Assembly: GCA_963757335.1 (NCBI GenBank)
Contig: CAVWRJ010000001.1
Coordinates: forward strand, 1-64,000
DNA from: DASQPA01 sp963757335
Lineage (GTDB): Bacteria; Acidobacteriota; Thermoanaerobaculia; Multivoradales; UBA5704
DNA length: 64,000 nucleotides
Reading direction: 5' to 3'
The position numbers and the translations under genes were made by a program. Of the stretch, positions 1 through 10,169 are shown piece by piece (position 1 is the first letter of the stretch; every line of letters starts with the position of its first letter). The notes under the pieces are model-generated. The model searched no databases and was not told where the DNA came from. It saw only the letters and a list, made by a program, of their open reading frames with translations.

Positions 1-1
1 C

Positions 2-372
2 ACCGCGTTGAATGACCGGCGGCGTTCGGAAGGACTGCCCGAACTCGAGGTCGACCTCGTGCTGCATTTCGGTGAGGTGGTCTATGGCAATGTCGGCACC
101 GGGCGGCGGCTCGACTTCACCGTGATCGGCCGCGCGGTCAACGAGGCAAGCCGGATCGAAGAGCTCTGCGACGACGCAATACAGCCGATCCTGGTGTCCG
201 AGACATTCGCCGAAGACGCTGCGGCCGCCAGCTGCAACTGGTCGGCACGTTTGCGATGCGAGGACTCGCGCGAAAGCAGCGGATCTGGTCGCCATTGCGG
301 TCACGGCAGATCGCACGGCCCCGGGCCCGCGCCGCCTCGGATGGCTGCGGATGGCGAGTTGCACCTGGCTGA
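2..372 (+). CDS. Class III adenylate/guanylate cyclase, C-terminal part (5' truncated, frameshifted)
   Basis: The window opens inside this gene. The first ~75 codons match the end of a class III nucleotidyl cyclase catalytic domain: a strand with HFGEVVYGNVG, then RLDFTVIGRAVNEASRIEEL, the usual dimer and substrate-binding segment. Such enzymes make cAMP or cGMP from ATP or GTP. After position ~225 the sense reading moves to another frame (RQLQLVGTFAMRGL, then RKQRIWSPL) and stops at 372, so one indel is inferred there. The N-terminal input domain lies outside the window. The family call is good. The frameshift is probably a sequence error, because almost every neighbour has one too. Confidence 0.75.
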
Positions 373-529
373 AGCCCATGAATTGAGATCTGGGCGTACC
401 GACGCGCTTGTCAGTAGCGCGGGACGTAGCCAATTTGGTTAGTTCGGTTCACCTGCAACGCGAAGCCGGTTGGTGGGCCTTCCCGCTGACGTTCAGCAGC
501 CGCCAGCCAAACACCGAAGGATATTGTCC

Positions 530-1059
530 TTGTCCAACCCTCGCGACTTTCACACTCCGCAATCGTCCTACACCAAGGAAGATCTGCTCAAATCGAGCGA
601 AGGCGGCTATTTCGGCCCGGGCAATGCCCAGCTGCCGGCGCCGCCCATGCTGATGATGGACCGGATCACCGAGATCAGCCTGGACGGCGGCGAATTCGGC
701 AAGGGCCATGTCATCGGCGAGCTGGATATCACGCCGGACCTCTGGTTTTTCGACTGCCACTTTCCCGGCGACCCGGTGATGCCGGGATGTCTGGGTCTGG
801 ACGCGATGTGGCAGATCTCGGCTATTGGCTTGGCTGGTCGGGCTCACCGGGCAAGGGCCGCGCCGTCGGCGTCGGCGAGGTCAGGTTCCGAGGCGACATA
901 AAGCCGGACATCAAGCGCGTGCGCTACGAGGTCAGCATGCGCCAGGTAAGGCGCGGCAAACTGGCGCTTGGAATCGCCAACGGCAGCGTGTTTGCCGATG
1001 ACACCTGCGTCTATGTCGCCAAGGATATGAGAGTAGGACTGATAGCGCCCGCAACCTGA
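530..1059 (+). CDS. fabA: 3-hydroxydecanoyl-[ACP] dehydratase/isomerase FabA (one frameshift)
   Basis: FabA dehydrates 3-hydroxydecanoyl-ACP and isomerises the product, starting unsaturated fatty acid synthesis in the cytoplasm. The hot-dog fold motif FFDCHFPGDPVMPGC is present, with catalytic His at about residue 77 and the LGLDAMWQ aspartate at about 91. The C-terminal half (GYWLGWSGSPGKG to ADDTCVYVAKDMRVGL) is in another frame from about 815-820, so one base is lost or gained there. Rejoined, the product is ~173 residues, normal for the family. The start appears to be TTG at 530, giving an N-terminus (SNPRDFHTPQSSYTKEDLL) that matches the alphaproteobacterial form as I know it; the ATG may have been miscalled. 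fabB does not follow. Confidence 0.9.
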
Positions 1060-1274
1060 GACGCGGTTCGAGAAAGAGGCTGCGTCCTTTCACCGGCCCT
1101 TACAGCGATCGCCAACGAAGCGATGGCTGCCTTTTCAACCAAGGCTGAAGCTCGCCACGTCCGGATCCCAATGGTTGGGCGGACCTAGCGCGTGCGTCCG
1201 TCGAATACGGCGCGACAAGATAGCCCTGAAATTTCGGCTTGCTTAAATGTATGGTTAGTCCGACAATCCAACCT

Positions 1275-2105
1275 ATGGCGATGGCTCTTGGCCCCAACTT
1301 GACGAGATCCGACGGCGAGCACGGAAATCCGCCGCTCGATCGCGCATCGCCGTTGCCGCTTTACGCCCAGCTCAAACAGCGGCTGGTCGGCATGATCCTG
1401 CGCTGGGACCATGCCAAAACCCGTTTCTATTCGGACGAGCAACTCTGCGCGCTGCTTCAACGTCAGCCGCGACACCGTTCGTCAGGCCCTGTCCGAACTG
1501 GTCAACGAAGGGCTGCTGACGCGCAGTCGCGGGCTTGGAACGTTCATCTCCGGGCGCAAGCTGGAAGAGCGGTTCGACCCCGGCATGGATTTTCTGCAGC
1601 AGTGGGCGGCCCACGGCACGCCGATGCAATCGACGCTGCTGGTATTCGAGCGCCGGCCCGCGAACGAACATATGGCCGCTATCCTTGAAATTCACGATCG
1701 GCGCGATGGTGCTGTTCATCAAGCGGGTCCGTGCCGCGGCAAGGGTGCCGATCGCGATCGATTACCGCTGTCTGCCGGCCGAATACGTCACCGACTGGAC
1801 CGAGGAGTCGGCCCGAGGCTCGCCGCTGCATCTGCTGTGGCAAAAATTCGATCTGCGCAGTGGCGATTTCGCCATCGAAGCCGGCATCGCGGCCTCGGAA
1901 GAAGTGGAATATCTTCATCTTGCCTCCGGGCGCGCCCATTCTGACCCGCACGCTGCGCTATCGCGACGATGCGGGGCGCCTCGTGATGGCCGGCCACACG
2001 GTTCATCGCGGCGATCTCGTTCGATATTCATTGAACGTTCCGCTCTCGCGCAAGGGCTCCGGCTCCGGCGGCGAGGTCGAACGCAGCGGGGTTCACGACG
2101 ACTGA
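1275..2105 (+). CDS. GntR-family transcriptional regulator with UTRA-like effector domain (several frameshifts)
   Basis: The N-terminal part (PLPLYAQLKQRLVGMILRWD, then FNVSRDTVRQALSELVNEGLL and RGLGTFI) is a GntR winged helix. The C-terminal part (ERRPANEHMAAIL, then FIKRVR, PAEYVTDW and RTLRYRDDAGRLVMAG) fits a UTRA ligand-binding domain of the HutC subfamily. The reading passes through at least three frame changes, near 1,455, 1,690 and 1,915. The chosen start is ATG 1275; ATG 1251 is also in frame. It lies directly before the binding protein gene on the same strand, so it most likely controls the ABC cassette that follows, but no operator was recognised. Confidence 0.75.
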
Positions 2106-2183
2106 AAGCGCTGCTCACGACATCCGACGGCGCGCGGGCGCAGCACGGTGCCGATCAGCGATCCGATCAAGAGGAGGGGAATC

Positions 2184-3358
2184 GTGCATTTTGGACGACG
2201 CGGTTTCTTGCAGCTTTTATCCGGTGCCGCGCTGGCATCGTCGAGCCTTCGAGCGGCCCGCGCGGCGGACGAACCGTTGCGCATCGGATCGATCCTGTCG
2301 GTGACGGGGCCGGCCGCCTTTCTCGGCGAGGACATGAAGGCGGGCCTTCAACTCGCCGTCGAGGAAATCAACGCGGCCGGCGGCATCAACGGCCGCCAGA
2401 TCGCGTGGACCTTCTATGACGCCGAGAGCCAGACCCAGAAGGCGATCTCCGCGACGCGGCGCCTGATCAGCCAGGATCGCGTCGAAGTGATTCTCAGCGG
2501 CGGCAATATGAGCGGCATCGCGCTCGCCGATGGCGCCGCTGGCCGAAGCCGCCAAGATACCCTTCATCTCCAGCGAAGGCGCCCTCGGCCATCGTCACGC
2601 CGGTCGCGGAGCGGCGCTGGGTGTTCAAGAGCACGGTCGACGACGGCGACGTGCTGGAGCGGATCGCCGATTATTTCGACAAGAAGAAGATCAAGAAGGT
2701 CGCGCTGCTGGCCGACTCCAGCGGATTTGGACAGGGCGCCGTGGCGCAGATGGAGATGATCGGCCCCAAACGCGGTCTCGACGTCGTGTACGAATCCTTC
2801 GGGCCGGCCGACACCGACATGATGCCCCAGCTCACCCGCATCCGCGACAGCGGCGCCGAAGCGATCATCTGCTGGACCGTGACGCCGGCGGGCGTGGTGT
2901 TCCTCAAGCAGGCGCAGCAGCTCGGGCTCGACAACCGTAACCTGATCCACAGCTACGGCTTCGTCTCCGCCGACTACATGGAGCTCGCCGGCGAGGCCGC
3001 CAACGCCGCTGCTGCTGGCCAGCCTCAAACTCCCGGTCGGGGACCAATTGCCGGACAGCGATCCGCTGAAGGCCGGCATTCTCAAGCTGTACCGCAGCTA
3101 TCAGCGCCCGGTTCGGCCGGCCGCCGAGCCTTTACGCGGCCGAGTCCTACGATGCCGCGCTGCTGGCGCAGCAGGCGCTCAGCAAGGTCGGCGGGGATCC
3201 GGCCAAGCTTCCGGAGGGGCTCGAGGGCATTCGCGAATTTCGCCGGCATCAGCGGCGTGTTCGATTTTTCGCCGGAGAAACATTCGGGCCTGTCGAAGCG
3301 CGACATCGTTCTGATCAATTGGCGCGACGGCCGGTTCAATCTCGTCGACTACAAATAG
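2184..3358 (+). CDS. Branched-chain amino acid-type ABC transporter substrate-binding protein (several frameshifts)
   Basis: This is a periplasmic type I binding protein of the LivK/Peripla_BP_6 kind, feeding the LivHMGF genes downstream. GTG 2184 follows a strong Shine-Dalgarno (GAGGAGGGG). The N-terminus (FGRRGFLQLLSGAALA, cleavage after ARA) has a twin-arginine signal. The mature start (PLRIGSILSVTGPAAFLGED) and AVEEINAAGGINGR are typical. The reading changes frame near 2,530, 2,585, 3,005, 3,110 and 3,230, and ends with FDFSPEKHSGLSKRDIVLI. Joined, it is ~390 residues, normal length. The ligand cannot be told from sequence; the two diiron proteins inside the operon argue for something other than a plain amino acid (inference). 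Confidence 0.85.
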
Positions 3359-3401
3359 GATTCTACGTTTCGGCCTGACATCCAGCTTGAAAGGAAAGGC
3401 T

Positions 3402-4357
3402 ATGACGCTCTCTCGTGACATGACGACGCAACAGGTGGTCGAAGTGATGGAGACGCTTCTCGATGGCCCGGAGAATCGATTTCCGCTGACGTTCAATTCC
3501 GACCTGCCGCGCATCCGCGAACTGTTCCATGCCGCCACCCGCAACCAATGGGACCCGAAAACCGACGTGTCGTGGGATGAGCTCGATCCGGAAATCTATA
3601 CCGAGGAGCAGCGTTACGCCGCGCGGCTGTACTGGAGCCGGCGCGCCTGGAGCGAGTACGGCGCGATCTCGGAAAGCCCCGCGCTGCAGGTCCGGTTCGG
3701 CGTCGAGCACCGGCCGTCCGACATGCAGCTGTTCTTCACGATCCGCTCCCAGGAAGAAGCCCGCCACGCCGAAGTATGCCATGCCATGGCCGAGCGACTG
3801 GGCGGCTACATCGAAAAGCCGGTGCAGCAACTGTTCGAAGGCTCGGTCGCCACGCATGGCGTGCGCAAGGCCGCGCTCAACGCCAGCGTCCCGCTCGAGG
3901 GCATCATCGCGGCGCTGGTCTGTACCGCCGAGGAAATCGCCTTCGACGTCTTTCGTCATCTCGCCGACGTCACGCGCGACCCGGTGGCGAAGCAGATCGT
4001 TCGCCTCATCATGCGCGACGAAGTTCCGGCATTGCGCCTTCGGCTGGTATTTTCTCGAGGCGATCTGCGAGACGCTGACGCCCGAACAGAAAAAGATGAT
4101 CGAGGAGTCGGTCATCACGATGGTCGAGAAGGTGGAATTGAACGGCTATCACAGCTCCTGGCTCGCGCCGGGCAATCCCGCGTCGCGCCAGGAGGTCGAA
4201 GCCGACCGCATCACGTATGAGGCCGGCCTCGGTTCGACCGTCGAAGAGCTCGAGAAGCCGATCTTCATCGCGACGTTGCAACGAATTCGCGACCAGATGC
4301 GGCCGCTCGGGCATCAACCTGCCGCCGTTCAGCCATCCCAAGCTCGGGACCATCTGA
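3402..4357 (+). CDS. Ferritin-like diiron-carboxylate protein, copy A (frameshifted)
   Basis: A ~318-residue protein with a four-helix diiron signature: ExxH in EEARHAEVCH (Glu119, His122), a glutamate in CTAEEIAFDVF, and a second ExxH in DEVPHCAFGW. An inserted base near 4,030 moves the frame before AFGWYFLEAIC, and another indel near 4,310 precedes the end (PPFSHPKLGTI). ATG 3402 follows AAGGAAAG. Such proteins bind two irons and can act as oxygenases, oxidases or iron stores. The specific reaction is unknown. It sits between the binding protein and its paralogue 4359-5295, with only one base to the next start, so the two are probably coupled and may form a heterodimer. Other option: an iron-dependent sensor rather than an enzyme. 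Confidence 0.7.
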
Positions 4358-4358
4358 G

Positions 4359-5295
4359 ATGACGAACGCCGCGGATCAGGTGATCCAGCCGCCGTTGCGA
4401 CTTCTGGTCGAAAAGCGGTTTCCGCTCGAAATGAATGTGACGCTGCCGGAGATCAGGGAGCTCTACGACAGCGGCAAGGCCGGACGCTGGAACCCGCATC
4501 GCGATATCGACTGGGACGCGCTGTCGCCGGATCGCTATGACGAGCCGACGCGGCTGGCCGCACGACGGGCCTGGAGCCGACGAGGCTGGATCGAAGCCAC
4601 CGGGCTCACCGAGACGCCGGCGCTGACTGGTGCGCTTTTGCATGGAGGCCGGACGCGAGATCGATCCAAAATTCTTTCTCACCACCCGCAACACCGAAGA
4701 AGCCTGGCACATCGAGTGCTTCGACAAGATCGCGGAAGGCGTTCGGCGGTCGCGTCACCCGTCCGGCGGAACGCGGCTATGAGACCGTCTTCAACCGCAA
4801 CCTGCACCGGCGCGTGCTGGATGCCGAGTCAACACCTCGACAGCTACGTCGCGGTACACGCGGCGTTCGAAGACGGCCTCGAGCTGGAGCTCTGCCGCGC
4901 ATGGCGAACCGGCGCCACCAACTCGGCGATCGCCGCGGTACTCGACCGGGTGATCGCCGACAAGGAGCGTCATGCGGCGTTCGGCTGGCTTTATCTGGCA
5001 TCGCGCGCGGCGCACTGGACCGCCGACGAGCGCCTGACCATCGCGGAAGAACTCGCGGTTCATGTCCGCGATACCGAACTCAGGGGTTATCACTGCCCCT
5101 GGCTCGCGCCCGAACACGCCAGCGTCGAAGCGCAAGCCGATGCCGCCATCGCCGCCGCCGGGTCTCGGCGCGGCCAGCCGCGCCGCCGAGGAAGAGGTGC
5201 TGATCAATTACGTCGGCAACGCCCGCGCCCGGCTCGCCGAATTCAACGTCGTGCTGCCGGTGTTTGAAACCAACCGCATGCGCTGCTCCTTCTGA
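4359..5295 (+). CDS. Ferritin-like diiron-carboxylate protein, copy B (frameshifted)
   Basis: This is a tandem paralogue of the preceding gene, sharing the N-terminal pattern (RFPLEMNVTLPEIRELYDSGK, then RWNPHRDIDWDALSPDRY). It keeps both ExxH motifs (TEEAWHIECF and DKERHAAFGWLYL) with intervening glutamates (AFEDGLELELC). The second ExxH and GYHCPWLAP align with DEVPHCAFGW and GYHSSWLAP of copy A. Frame changes occur near 4,628, 4,745, 4,835, 5,110 and 5,160. The C-terminus (RARLAEFNVVLPVFETNRMRCSF) is intact. Divergence between the copies suggests distinct subunits rather than a recent duplication. The substrate is not known. Confidence 0.65.
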
Positions 5296-5307
5296 ACGGA
5301 AACCGCG

Positions 5308-6192
5308 ATGCAGACCGGGTCCACCTTTCTGCAATTACTGGTCGCCGGCATCGGTACGGGCAGCATCTACGCGCTGATTGCGCTCGGGCTTCAACGTCGT
5401 CTTCAAGAGCACCGGCGCGATGAACTTTGCGCAAGGCGAGTGGGTGGTGATGGGCGGCATGATTTCCGCCCTGCTGCTCGGTGCCGTCGGCAATGTTGGC
5501 CTGGCATGTCTGCTCGCCGTGCTGGTGGTCACCATCGTGGGTCTGCTCTCCGAGCGCCTGGTGATCTGGCCGCTGCGCAAGCCGACGGCGCTGTTGATCA
5601 CGCTGGTCAGCATCGGCCTGTCGATCTGCACGCCGCAGCCTGGTGATGCTGGTGCTCGGCAAGAAGCCGGTCGGCTATCCCGGATTTTCCGGCGCGGCGG
5701 CGATCAATATCGGCGGCATCGCTATACAGGTTCAGACCCTGTGGATTGTCGGCCTCACGCTGGCATTCCTCGTCGTGATGCATTTTTTCTTCGAGCGCAG
5801 CATGCTGGGCAAGGCGCTTCGCGCGGCCGCGGCCGACCGTGAGGCCGCGATCATCGTCGGCGTCAAGGTCGAGACCACGATATTGCTGTCCTTTGGCATC
5901 GCCGCTTTCGCCGGCGCACTGGCCGGAGCCATCATCACGCCGCTGACGCTGGCCTCGTACGATCAGGGCGCCATGTTCGGCTTCAAGGGTTTCAGCGCCG
6001 CCATGCTCGGCGGCGTCGGCAGCCTGCCCGGCGCGCGTCGTCGGCGGGCTGGCGCTCGGCCTGCTGGAAGCCTTCGGCAGCTTCTACATTTCGTCTGATT
6101 TCAAGGACGCCATCGCTTTTGCGGTTCTGCTGTTGATCCTGTTCGTGCGTCCTTCGGGATTGCTCGGCCGGGCCGACATCGTCAAGGTTTAA
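5308..6192 (+). CDS. livH: ABC transporter permease, LivH type (frameshifted)
   Basis: Inner-membrane permease of a branched-chain-type ABC importer. The N-terminus (LQLLVAGIGTGSIYALIALG), then FKSTGAMNFAQGEWVVMGGM, and several hydrophobic helices are typical of LivH; the conserved EAA-like cytoplasmic segment includes FFERSMLGKALRAAA. A surplus C near 5,390 (GGGCTTC for GGGTTC), an indel near 5,635 and another near 6,040 split the reading. The end (PSGLLGRADIVKV) and total length ~294 residues fit the family. It lies 12 bases after the diiron gene and 5 before the LivM-like gene, in one operon. Confidence 0.85.
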
Positions 6193-6197
6193 CCATC

Positions 6198-7256
6198 GTG
6201 GCATCAGCTCCACTGGCGTCCGAAGCTGGTTCTGCCCCCGTGATCGCGCCAGCGATGCCGGAGGCCGATCGGCCGTTGCGATCCGCCACCAGACCGGCGG
6301 CGCGGCAACCGTCCGATGGTCTGCTGCTGCTGTTGGTCTGGCTCGCGCTGCTGACGATTCCGTTCATCGCTCCCAACGCCTATATCGTCTCGCTGGCCAA
6401 TATGGCGCTCATCAACCTCATTCTGATTGCCAGCCTCAATCTGTTGATGGGCTTCGGCGGCCAGATTTCGCTGGGGCACGCCGGGTTCTTTGGCGTCGGC
6501 GCCTATGTCAGCGGCATCCTGAACGTCAAGCTGGGCATCAGCGCCTGGCTCGGGCTTGCCCAGCGCGGCGCTGGCGACCGGGCTGGCGGCGCTGGTGATC
6601 GGCCTGCCGGCGTTGCGGCTGCGCGGTCACTATCTGTCGATGGCCACGCTCGGCTGGAACGCCATTCTTGTGGTGCTGTTCAATCAACTGATCCCGCTGA
6701 CCGGAGGTCCCAACGGTCTGTTGGGCGTCCAGCCGTTCTCGCTTGTTCGGCTTCCGGCTCGACAGCGAGCCGAAAGCCTTTGCGCTGGTCTGGCTGGCGG
6801 CGCTGCTGGTGATGCTGACGATCCTCAACCTGCTGCACTCGCGCCACGGCCGCGCGCTTCGCGCCGTCGCGACCAACGAGCTTGGCGCCGATGCGATCGG
6901 GATCGACAGCTTCCGCACCAAATTGCTGTTTTTCGTGATCAGCGCCGCAATGGCCGGAATCGCGGGAAGCCTCTACGTCCATGTCAATCAATACGCTTCA
7001 CCTGATACGTTCGGCATTTCCGGATCGATCCTGCTGATCGTGATGGTCGCGCTCGGCGGCGCCGGCACCTATTGGGGGCCGCTCTCGGGCGCGATCATCT
7101 ACACCATCGTGCCGCAATTGCTGCTCGACTATGAGGATGCCGAATTGATGCTGTTCGGCGTCGGCATGCTCGATCGTGCTGATCGCGTTTCCGGGCGGCC
7201 TCGCCAACGTGCCCGGTGCCGTCATGCGCCGCCTTCGGCCGGGGAGCCCGTCATGA
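6198..7256 (+). CDS. livM: ABC transporter permease, LivM type (frameshifted)
   Basis: Second permease of the importer. It begins with GTG 6198 and a ~40-residue hydrophilic extension, then the LivM core: ASLNLLMGFGGQISLGHAGF, LPALRLRGHYLSMATLG, and NELGADAIGIDSFRTKLLFF. Inserted bases near 6,560 and 6,745 (each giving GCTTG) and an indel near 7,170 break the frame. Joined, it is ~352 residues. Its stop overlaps the next start by four bases (ATGA), showing coupling to the ATPase gene. Confidence 0.85.
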
Positions 7257-8030
7257 CCGCGAAACTGCTGCAGGTCGACGGGCTGTCCCGCCACTTCGAT
7301 GGCGTAACGGCCGTCGCCGATTTGAGCTTCAGTGTCAGCGCCGGCGAGATCAAGGCGGTGATCGGGCCGAACGGCGCCGGCAAGAGCACGCTGTTCAACA
7401 TGATCGCCGGCGTCACCGCGCCCAGCTCCGGCCAGATCTGGTTCGACGGCGAGCGCATCGACCGTGAGCCGACGTTCCAGAGGGCGCGGCGCGGCATCGC
7501 CCGTACTTTTCAGAATCTGCAGATCTTCCGCGAGATGAGCGTGCTGGAGAACGTCATGGTCGGCCCGTCATATGCGCAGCTTCGCGGGCGTGGCGCGCGC
7601 GATCCTGCAGGGCCCGGGCTTCGCGGGCCGAGGAGCGACGCCATCGCCGCGTCGGCGATGGACCTGCTCGATCGTTTCGGTCTCGCCGACAAGGCCCAGC
7701 GCGCAGGCGGGCACGCTGAGTTTCGGCCAGCTGAAGATACTGGAGCTGGCGCGCGCGCTCGCCTGCGAGCCGCGGCTATTGCTGCTCGACGAGCCGGCCG
7801 CCGGACTGCCGCATGCCGAAGCCGATCGGATGGGCGAGATCATCACCGGTCTGAACCGCGACGGCATGACGGTGCTGCTGGTCGAGCACAACATGCGGAT
7901 GGTGATGGCGCTGTCGCACGACATTCTGGTGCTCAACAACGGCCGGCGCATCGCCGAGGGAACCGCGGATCAGGTCAGCCGCCATCCCGAAGTGCTCGCG
8001 GCCTATCTCGGTGAGGCCGAAGATGCTTGA
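7253..8030 (+). CDS. livG: ABC transporter ATPase, LivG type (frameshifted)
   Basis: ATP-binding subunit. Walker A is GPNGAGKST (about residues 39-47), the Q-loop area is ARTFQNLQIF, the signature is LSFGQLKILELARAL and Walker B is LLLLDEPAAGL. The switch histidine lies in VLLVEHNM. An extra T near 7,568, a two-base loss near 7,630, an extra base near 7,650 and an extra G near 7,702 move the frame; the signature and Walker B are in a different frame from Walker A. The expected length of ~258 residues is restored when these are corrected. It is the first of the two ATPases of this Liv-type system. Confidence 0.88.
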
Positions 8031-8738
8031 GCGTCAGCGAACTATCGGCCGGCTACGGCAACATCCAGGTGCTGCACCGCGTGTCGCTGCATGTGGCGCC
8101 CGGGCAATCGGTCTGTCTGATCGGCGCCAACGGCGCCGGCAAGACCACGCTGATGCGCTGCATCGCGGGCCTGCTGCGGCCCAGCGCCGGACGTATCACC
8201 ATCGCCGACCGGGATAGTCGGCAAGGCCTCCGCTTCGGCCGGCTCGGCGCCGGCGTCGCGCTGGTGCCGGAGGGCCGGCGCGTCTTTGCGCCGATGAGCG
8301 TGCGCGAGAACCTGGAGATGGGAGCTTTTCGCCGGCTGTGGCCGCGTCGCGATCGCGCGGTCGCGGCCGACATGGAGATGGTCTTCGAGCTGTTTCCCCG
8401 GCTGCGCGGAGCGCCAGAAGCAGGCTGCGGGATTGCTCTCGGGCGGCGAGCAGCAGATGCTCGCGATCGCGCGCGCGCTGATGTCGCGGCCGCGGCTATT
8501 GCTGCTCGATGAGCCGTCGATGGGACTGGCGCCCCGCGTGGTTCAGGAAATCTTCGCCACCATCCGGCGCCTCAACGCCGAAGGAATGTCCATCCTGCTG
8601 GCCGAGCAGAACGCCAATCTGGCGCTGCGCAGCGCCGCGCAGGGCTATGTGCTCGCCGAGGGAGAAATCGTTCGCGCCGCCGAGAGCAGCGCGCTGCGAC
8701 GCGATCCCTCGGTTCGCACCGCCTATCTCGGTCTCTGA
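8023..8738 (+). CDS. livF: ABC transporter ATPase, LivF type (frameshifted)
   Basis: Second ATPase of the importer, overlapping the end of livG. ATG 8023 followed by a one-base insertion best explains the start, since SVSELSAGYGNIQVLH follows in the next frame; TTG 8027 is the uncorrected choice. Walker A is GANGAGKTT, the LivF landmark VPEGRRVFAPMSVRENLEMG is present, the signature is LSGGEQQMLAIARAL and Walker B is LLLLDEPSMGLAP. An indel near 8,425 separates the two halves. Joined length ~237 residues is typical. Confidence 0.88.
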
Positions 8739-8758
8739 CAATCATCATCCAGGGCAAC

Positions 8759-9597
8759 ATGACGAACACCATTCTAGATGAGACGCTTGAAGCCGAGTTT
8801 GCGCTCCGCCGACGGCACCCCGAACGCGAAGATATCTATGATGGTCATCGGCGCCGCAGCGCCGCCGTGCGCGCCAGCGGCGCCTGTCTGCTCGACCAGC
8901 GCTATGGCCGAGGGGCCGCGATGCCTGCTCGATGTGTTCCCCGCCAGGGGAAGCGCCCCGGTGCTGTTCTTCGTGCATGGCGGCTATTGGCGCGCGCTCG
9001 ACAAGTCGGACGTGTCCTTTATCGCCACGCCGTTCCAGCGCGCCGGGATGACGGTGGTGATGCCGGGTTACGATCTTGTTCCGGCGGTTCGCGTCGGCGA
9101 CATCGTCGATGAGCTGAGAGCCGCCCTTGCCTGGGTGATCGACCGCATCTCGCCGCAGCAGGATCGTCGTCGCGGGCCATTCGGCCGGCGGTCAGCTCGC
9201 GGCCATGCTGGCGCTGGACCAGGCCGATCGCGGCAGCGGACCGATCGCCGGCCTGGTCGGCATCAGCGGCGCCTACGATCTGCGGCCGCTGCTGCGGACA
9301 TCGATCAACGGCGATCTCACTCTGTCGGTCGAGGAAGCCGAGGCCGTCAGTCCGTTGCTTCGCCTGCGCGCGCTGCCGCCAACCGCCCCCCTGATGCCGT
9401 TGCTGGCGATGGTGGGCGGCGACGAAACCAACGGCTTCAAGACCTGGAGTTCCGATCTGGTCGATGCATGGCAAGCGCATGGCGCGGCCGGCCACGCTGG
9501 TGGAAACTCCCGGCCGCAATCATTTCACCATCCTCGATGCCCTGGCGGAGGACAACGGGATGTCGCGCGCACCATCCGGCAGCTGATCGGGCCATGA
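8759..9597 (+). CDS. Alpha/beta hydrolase, kynurenine formamidase-like (HGGYW esterase; frameshifted)
   Basis: An alpha/beta-hydrolase with the oxyanion motif HGGYWRALDKSD and the nucleophile elbow AGHSAGGQLAA, the pair typical of arylformamidase-type esterases that hydrolyse N-formylkynurenine or related amides and esters. The catalytic Asp is probably in MVGGDETNGF and the His in PGRNHFTILDAL. The N-terminus (TNTILDETLEAEFALRRRHP), the middle and the end (DVARTIRQLIGP) lie in different frames, with changes near 8,850, 8,925, 9,165, 9,490 and 9,560. Its place after livF suggests it processes the imported compound, perhaps an amide or ester (inference). Confidence 0.7.
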
Positions 9598-9662
9598 ATT
9601 CCACAGCAGCCTTGCTTGCAAGCAACCAGCACGCCCTCGCCGCGGACCGGCGGCGTGACGAT

Positions 9663-10085
9663 CTACTCCGGGATCGCCTGCCCGGAACCGCCAAGCTCGG
9701 CCGGAAAATCCTTCAGCTTCGGCAGACCGTCCCGCATCGGCAGCACGGTTTCGGCATAATTGACGTGAACGCCGGGCGTGAACTCAAGCGTCGGAATGGT
9801 CGACACGAAGACGTCGACGAGGCCGATCGGCGGATGATTGGTCATCAGGTGGCCGCCGCATTTCGCGCAATATTTGCGCTGGCTCAATTCCGTCTTCTGA
9901 AATGTCGCGACATGTTCGGCTCCGGCCGTGATCCGCACCGCCTCCGGCTTCCAAAGGCTGAAGGCGTTCACGGGTCCTCCGGACCAGGAACGGCAGGAGC
10001 TGCAATGACAGTAGCCCATCGCCTCCGGTGATCCAGTGACCTCCAGTTCAACGGCGCCGCAGAAGCAATTTCCAGGATGAGGCAT
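9663..10085 (-). CDS. GFA-family zinc protein (glutathione-dependent formaldehyde-activating-like)
   Basis: Intact 140-residue protein with the CENP-V/GFA fold signature: CFCGAVELEV (Cys7, Cys9), YCHCSSCR (Cys26, Cys28, Cys31) and KYCAKCGGH (Cys73, Cys76), which bind two zinc ions. The name comes from S-hydroxymethylglutathione synthase, but most members have no proven reaction. It is one of few unbroken genes in the first 18 kb. It lies convergent with the hydrolase and upstream on the - strand is the methyltransferase gene mddA. Confidence 0.9.
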   Translation of the reverse strand: MPHPGNCFCGAVELEVTGSPEAMGYCHCSSCRSWSGGPVNAFSLWKPEAVRITAGAEHVATFQKTELSQRKYCAKCGGHLMTNHPPIGLVDVFVSTIPTLEFTPGVHVNYAETVLPMRDGLPKLKDFPAELGGSGQAIPE

Positions 10086-10169
10086 GTTTTCTCCTTTCAG
10101 GATTATCGGTATCGGTTAACGAGGCCAGGTCCGGCGATTGGTTCGATCAATGGCCGTGATCGGGACGGT

